This document shows, piece after piece, positions 60,945 to 62,494 of a stretch of DNA of 62,494 nt. Positions within the stretch are counted from its first letter, which is position 1. Every line of letters starts with the position of its first letter. The position numbers and the translations under genes are program-made. The notes beneath the pieces were generated by a model. The model was not told the DNA's origin. It ran no database searches and saw only the letters and a list, made by a program, of their open reading frames with translations. The stretch covers positions 1 through 62,494 of the forward strand of contig JAFUZP010000024.1 of NCBI GenBank assembly GCA_017476545.1, read 5' to 3'. Source of the stretch: Alloprevotella sp. GTDB lineage: Bacteria > Bacteroidota > Bacteroidia > Bacteroidales > Bacteroidaceae.

Positions 60945-62192
60945 ATGACATTTAACGAAGCTAATTTTAAAAATCAGCGAGTAATCGTGCGCGTGGACTT
61001 CAACGTGCCGCTTGACGAGAACGGACACATTACGGACGATACCCGCATCCGTGGCGCACTACCTACCTTGAAGAAAGTGCTCGCAGACGGCGGTGCCCTC
61101 ATCATCATGAGCCACATGGGAAAGCCTAAGGGCAAGGTAAATCCGAAGCTCTCCCTGGGGCAGATTACGGAAGCTGTGGGCGCAGCGCTGGGCACGCCCG
61201 TGAAGTTCGCCCCCGACTGCGCAAAGGCTCAGGACGCCGCAGCAGCCCTGCAACCCGGAGAGGTACTGCTGCTTGAAAACCTGCGCTTCTACCCCGAGGA
61301 GGAAGGCAAGCCCGTGGGTGTGGAGAAGGGCTCTCCCGAGTTTGAGGCCGCCAAGAAGGAAATGAAGGTGCGCCAGAAGGAATTCGCCAAGACCCTTGCC
61401 GGCTATGCCGACGCATACGTCATGGACGCTTTCGGCACGGCTCACCGCAAACACGCCTCTACGGCTGTTATCGCCGACTACTTCGACACCGACCACAAGA
61501 TGCTCGGCCTGCTGATGGAGAAGGAAGTGACGGCTGTGGACAACGTCCTCTCCAACATCCAGCGCCCCTTCACGGCCATCATGGGTGGTTCCAAGGTTAG
61601 CACCAAGATTGGCATCATCGAGAACCTGCTGGGCAAGGTGGACAACCTCATCCTCTGCGGCGGCATGACCTACACCTTCGCGAAGGCTCGCGGCGGACAC
61701 GTGGGCAACTCCATCTGCGAAGAGGACAAACTGGACATCGCACTCTCCGTCATCGAGAAAGCTAAAGAAAACGGCGTGAACCTCGTGCTGGCCACCGACT
61801 GCATCGCAGCCGACGCCTTCGACAACAACGCCAACACGCAGGTATGCCCCGCTACAGCCATCCCCGAAGGTTGGGAAGGCCTCGACGCAGGCCCCGAGAG
61901 CCGCAAGGCATTCGCCGCAGCCATCAAGGGCAGCAAGACTATCCTCTGGAACGGCCCCGCCGGCGTATTCGAGTTCGACAACTTCACGGGCGGCAGCCGC
62001 GCCATCGGCGATGCCGTTGCCGAAGCTACGGCCGAGGGAGCCTTCTCCCTCATCGGCGGCGGCGATAGCGTAGCCTGCGTGAACAAGTTCGGCCTTGCCG
62101 ACAAGGTGAGCTACATCAGCACCGGCGGCGGTGCCCTGCTCGAAGCCATCGAGGGCAAGGAACTGCCGGGCGTAGCAGCTATCCGCGGGTGA
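60945..62192 (+). CDS. pgk: Phosphoglycerate kinase
   Basis: 415 residues. N-terminal domain: [20 protein letters not shown] (substrate binding), [17 protein letters not shown] (Arg/Lys pocket), [14 protein letters not shown]-terminal nucleotide domain: [26 protein letters not shown] and [16 protein letters not shown], then [21 protein letters not shown] ~15-residue insertion after [11 protein letters not shown] ([18 protein letters not shown]) is seen in Bacteroidota Pgk. It makes ATP in glycolysis. It has its own perfect promoter. Confidence 0.98.
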   Translation: MTFNEANFKNQRVIVRVDFNVPLDENGHITDDTRIRGALPTLKKVLADGGALIIMSHMGKPKGKVNPKLSLGQITEAVGAALGTPVKFAPDCAKAQDAAAALQPGEVLLLENLRFYPEEEGKPVGVEKGSPEFEAAKKEMKVRQKEFAKTLAGYADAYVMDAFGTAHRKHASTAVIADYFDTDHKMLGLLMEKEVTAVDNVLSNIQRPFTAIMGGSKVSTKIGIIENLLGKVDNLILCGGMTYTFAKARGGHVGNSICEEDKLDIALSVIEKAKENGVNLVLATDCIAADAFDNNANTQVCPATAIPEGWEGLDAGPESRKAFAAAIKGSKTILWNGPAGVFEFDNFTGGSRAIGDAVAEATAEGAFSLIGGGDSVACVNKFGLADKVSYISTGGGALLEAIEGKELPGVAAIRG

Positions 62193-62205
62193 TGCGTCTG
62201 ACGGC

Positions 62206-62262
62206 CGCTCCACGGAGGAAGTTATGCTTCCTAAGCTAAGAAGTTATACTTCCTATCTGGAG
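62206..62262 (+). repeat. Paired GGAAGTTATACTTCC palindromes after pgk
   Basis: GGAAGTTATGCTTCC (62217-62231) and a copy missing one G, GAAGTTATACTTC (62240-62252), 22 bp apart, within outer arms GCTCCA/TGGAGC (62207-62262 region). It could serve as the pgk terminator or processing site; T-runs are absent. Confidence 0.6.
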
Positions 62263-62300
62263 CAGCAATCCCCTTCCCGCAGTTTTCCGAGCCGGAAGGC

Positions 62301-62331
62301 TTGGCGGGGCGGGAACATTTGCCTACTTTTG
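62301..62331 (+). promoter_or_regulatory. Promoter of repeat cassette copy 2
   Basis: TTG 62301-62303, a 20-bp spacer and TACTTTTG 62324-62331. The sequence differs from the copy 1 promoter except at the boxes, so only the function is conserved. Confidence 0.85.
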
Positions 62332-62345
62332 CAACCATAACCAGT

Positions 62346-62494
62346 GACTTGATGATGCCTTACGCGTATATATATAATATAGGTATGTCGGCTTCCGCGT
62401 GCGCGGATGCCGACTATGCCCGTATTTACTGGGCGGGAAGTGCCCGAATTACCCCCCCATACGCTCTGGGAATCAAGTAGTTACAGATACATAC
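62346..62494 (+). repeat. 149-nt repeat cassette, copy 2 (cut by window end)
   Basis: Matches 22675-22823 at 144 of 149 positions and continues to the last base of the window, so its 3' part is unseen. Confidence 0.95.
62355..62480 (+). CDS. Repeated 41-codon small ORF, copy 2
   Basis: 41 residues: MPYAYIYNIGMSASACADAD, then YARIYWAGSARITPPYALGIK and TAG. An extra ATG directly precedes (62352). All four residue differences from copy 1 are conservative, but no silent changes occur, which leaves RNA function open. It has its own consensus promoter. Confidence 0.5.
   Translation: MPYAYIYNIGMSASACADADYARIYWAGSARITPPYALGIK

Overview
The window is a GC-rich chromosomal segment from a member of the Bacteroidota, most likely order Bacteroidales. 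The evidence is a 2495-residue SprA homologue (type IX secretion translocon), a PurH-like AICAR formyltransferase standing alone, lipoprotein and outer-membrane-barrel genes of Bacteroidales type, and promoters of the form TTG-N20-TAnnTTTG, the established Bacteroides sigma(ABfr) consensus. Eight exact matches with a spacer of exactly 20 are annotated. Genus cannot be fixed from the sequence. No tRNA, rRNA or CRISPR array was seen.

Layout. 1-13.6 kb is accessory: the tail of a serine hydrolase, an AraC regulator, an SMR exporter, a two-gene methylase/endonuclease system, a cupin, an HxlR regulator, an ECF sigma factor fused to an outer-membrane barrel, a radical SAM/SPASM gene with a Gfo/Idh/MocA oxidoreductase, about 1 kb of repeat-rich debris, an exported protein, an Abi/HEPN-like gene and an AlkZ-related gene. 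13.6-20.1 kb (minus strand) is core: yceD-rpmF-fabH-era-der, a membrane glycosyltransferase and a SpoU/TrmH methyltransferase. 20.2-30.8 kb (plus) carries a BamA/TamA-like lipoprotein, a repeated small-ORF cassette, a 210-residue unknown protein, a class A PBP with kdsB, a MORN protein and glgB. 31-35.3 kb (minus) carries an MBL hydrolase, rsmG, a small basic protein, the PurH-like enzyme and a DegP protease. 35.7-46.3 kb (mostly plus) carries a phosphoesterase lipoprotein and barrel protein, an ECF sigma factor with a tiny follower gene, a NUDIX gene, the primary sigma factor, and an operon of a NanA-like lyase, a three-domain giant (GT2, GalT/HIT-like, SpoIID) and an AmpG-like permease. 46.5-57.9 kb (minus) carries def, ruvX, serS, sprA, ruvA and an HhH protein. 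58-62.5 kb (plus) carries an FGE-like lipoprotein, a small lipoprotein, riboflavin synthase, nth and pgk.

Several features are not explained by ordinary annotation. (1) A single polypeptide joins an ECF sigma factor, one membrane helix and an outer-membrane barrel, and a bipartite element GTGCAGTC-N15-GGACT occurs before it, before a decayed ORF and before the radical SAM operon. (2) A 149-nt cassette with a 41-codon ORF occurs twice, 39.7 kb apart, each time behind its own perfect promoter. (3) Arrays of palindromes with an exact 22-bp period lie in four intergenic regions, with arm changes that keep the symmetry. (4) The AmpG-linked GT2-HIT-SpoIID fusion has no signal peptide, suggesting a cytosolic cell-wall recycling role. 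(5) Interlocking inverted repeats and a divergent, apparently leaderless promoter pair.

Start codons were moved downstream of the longest ORF wherever a signal peptide, family alignment or promoter position decided it.
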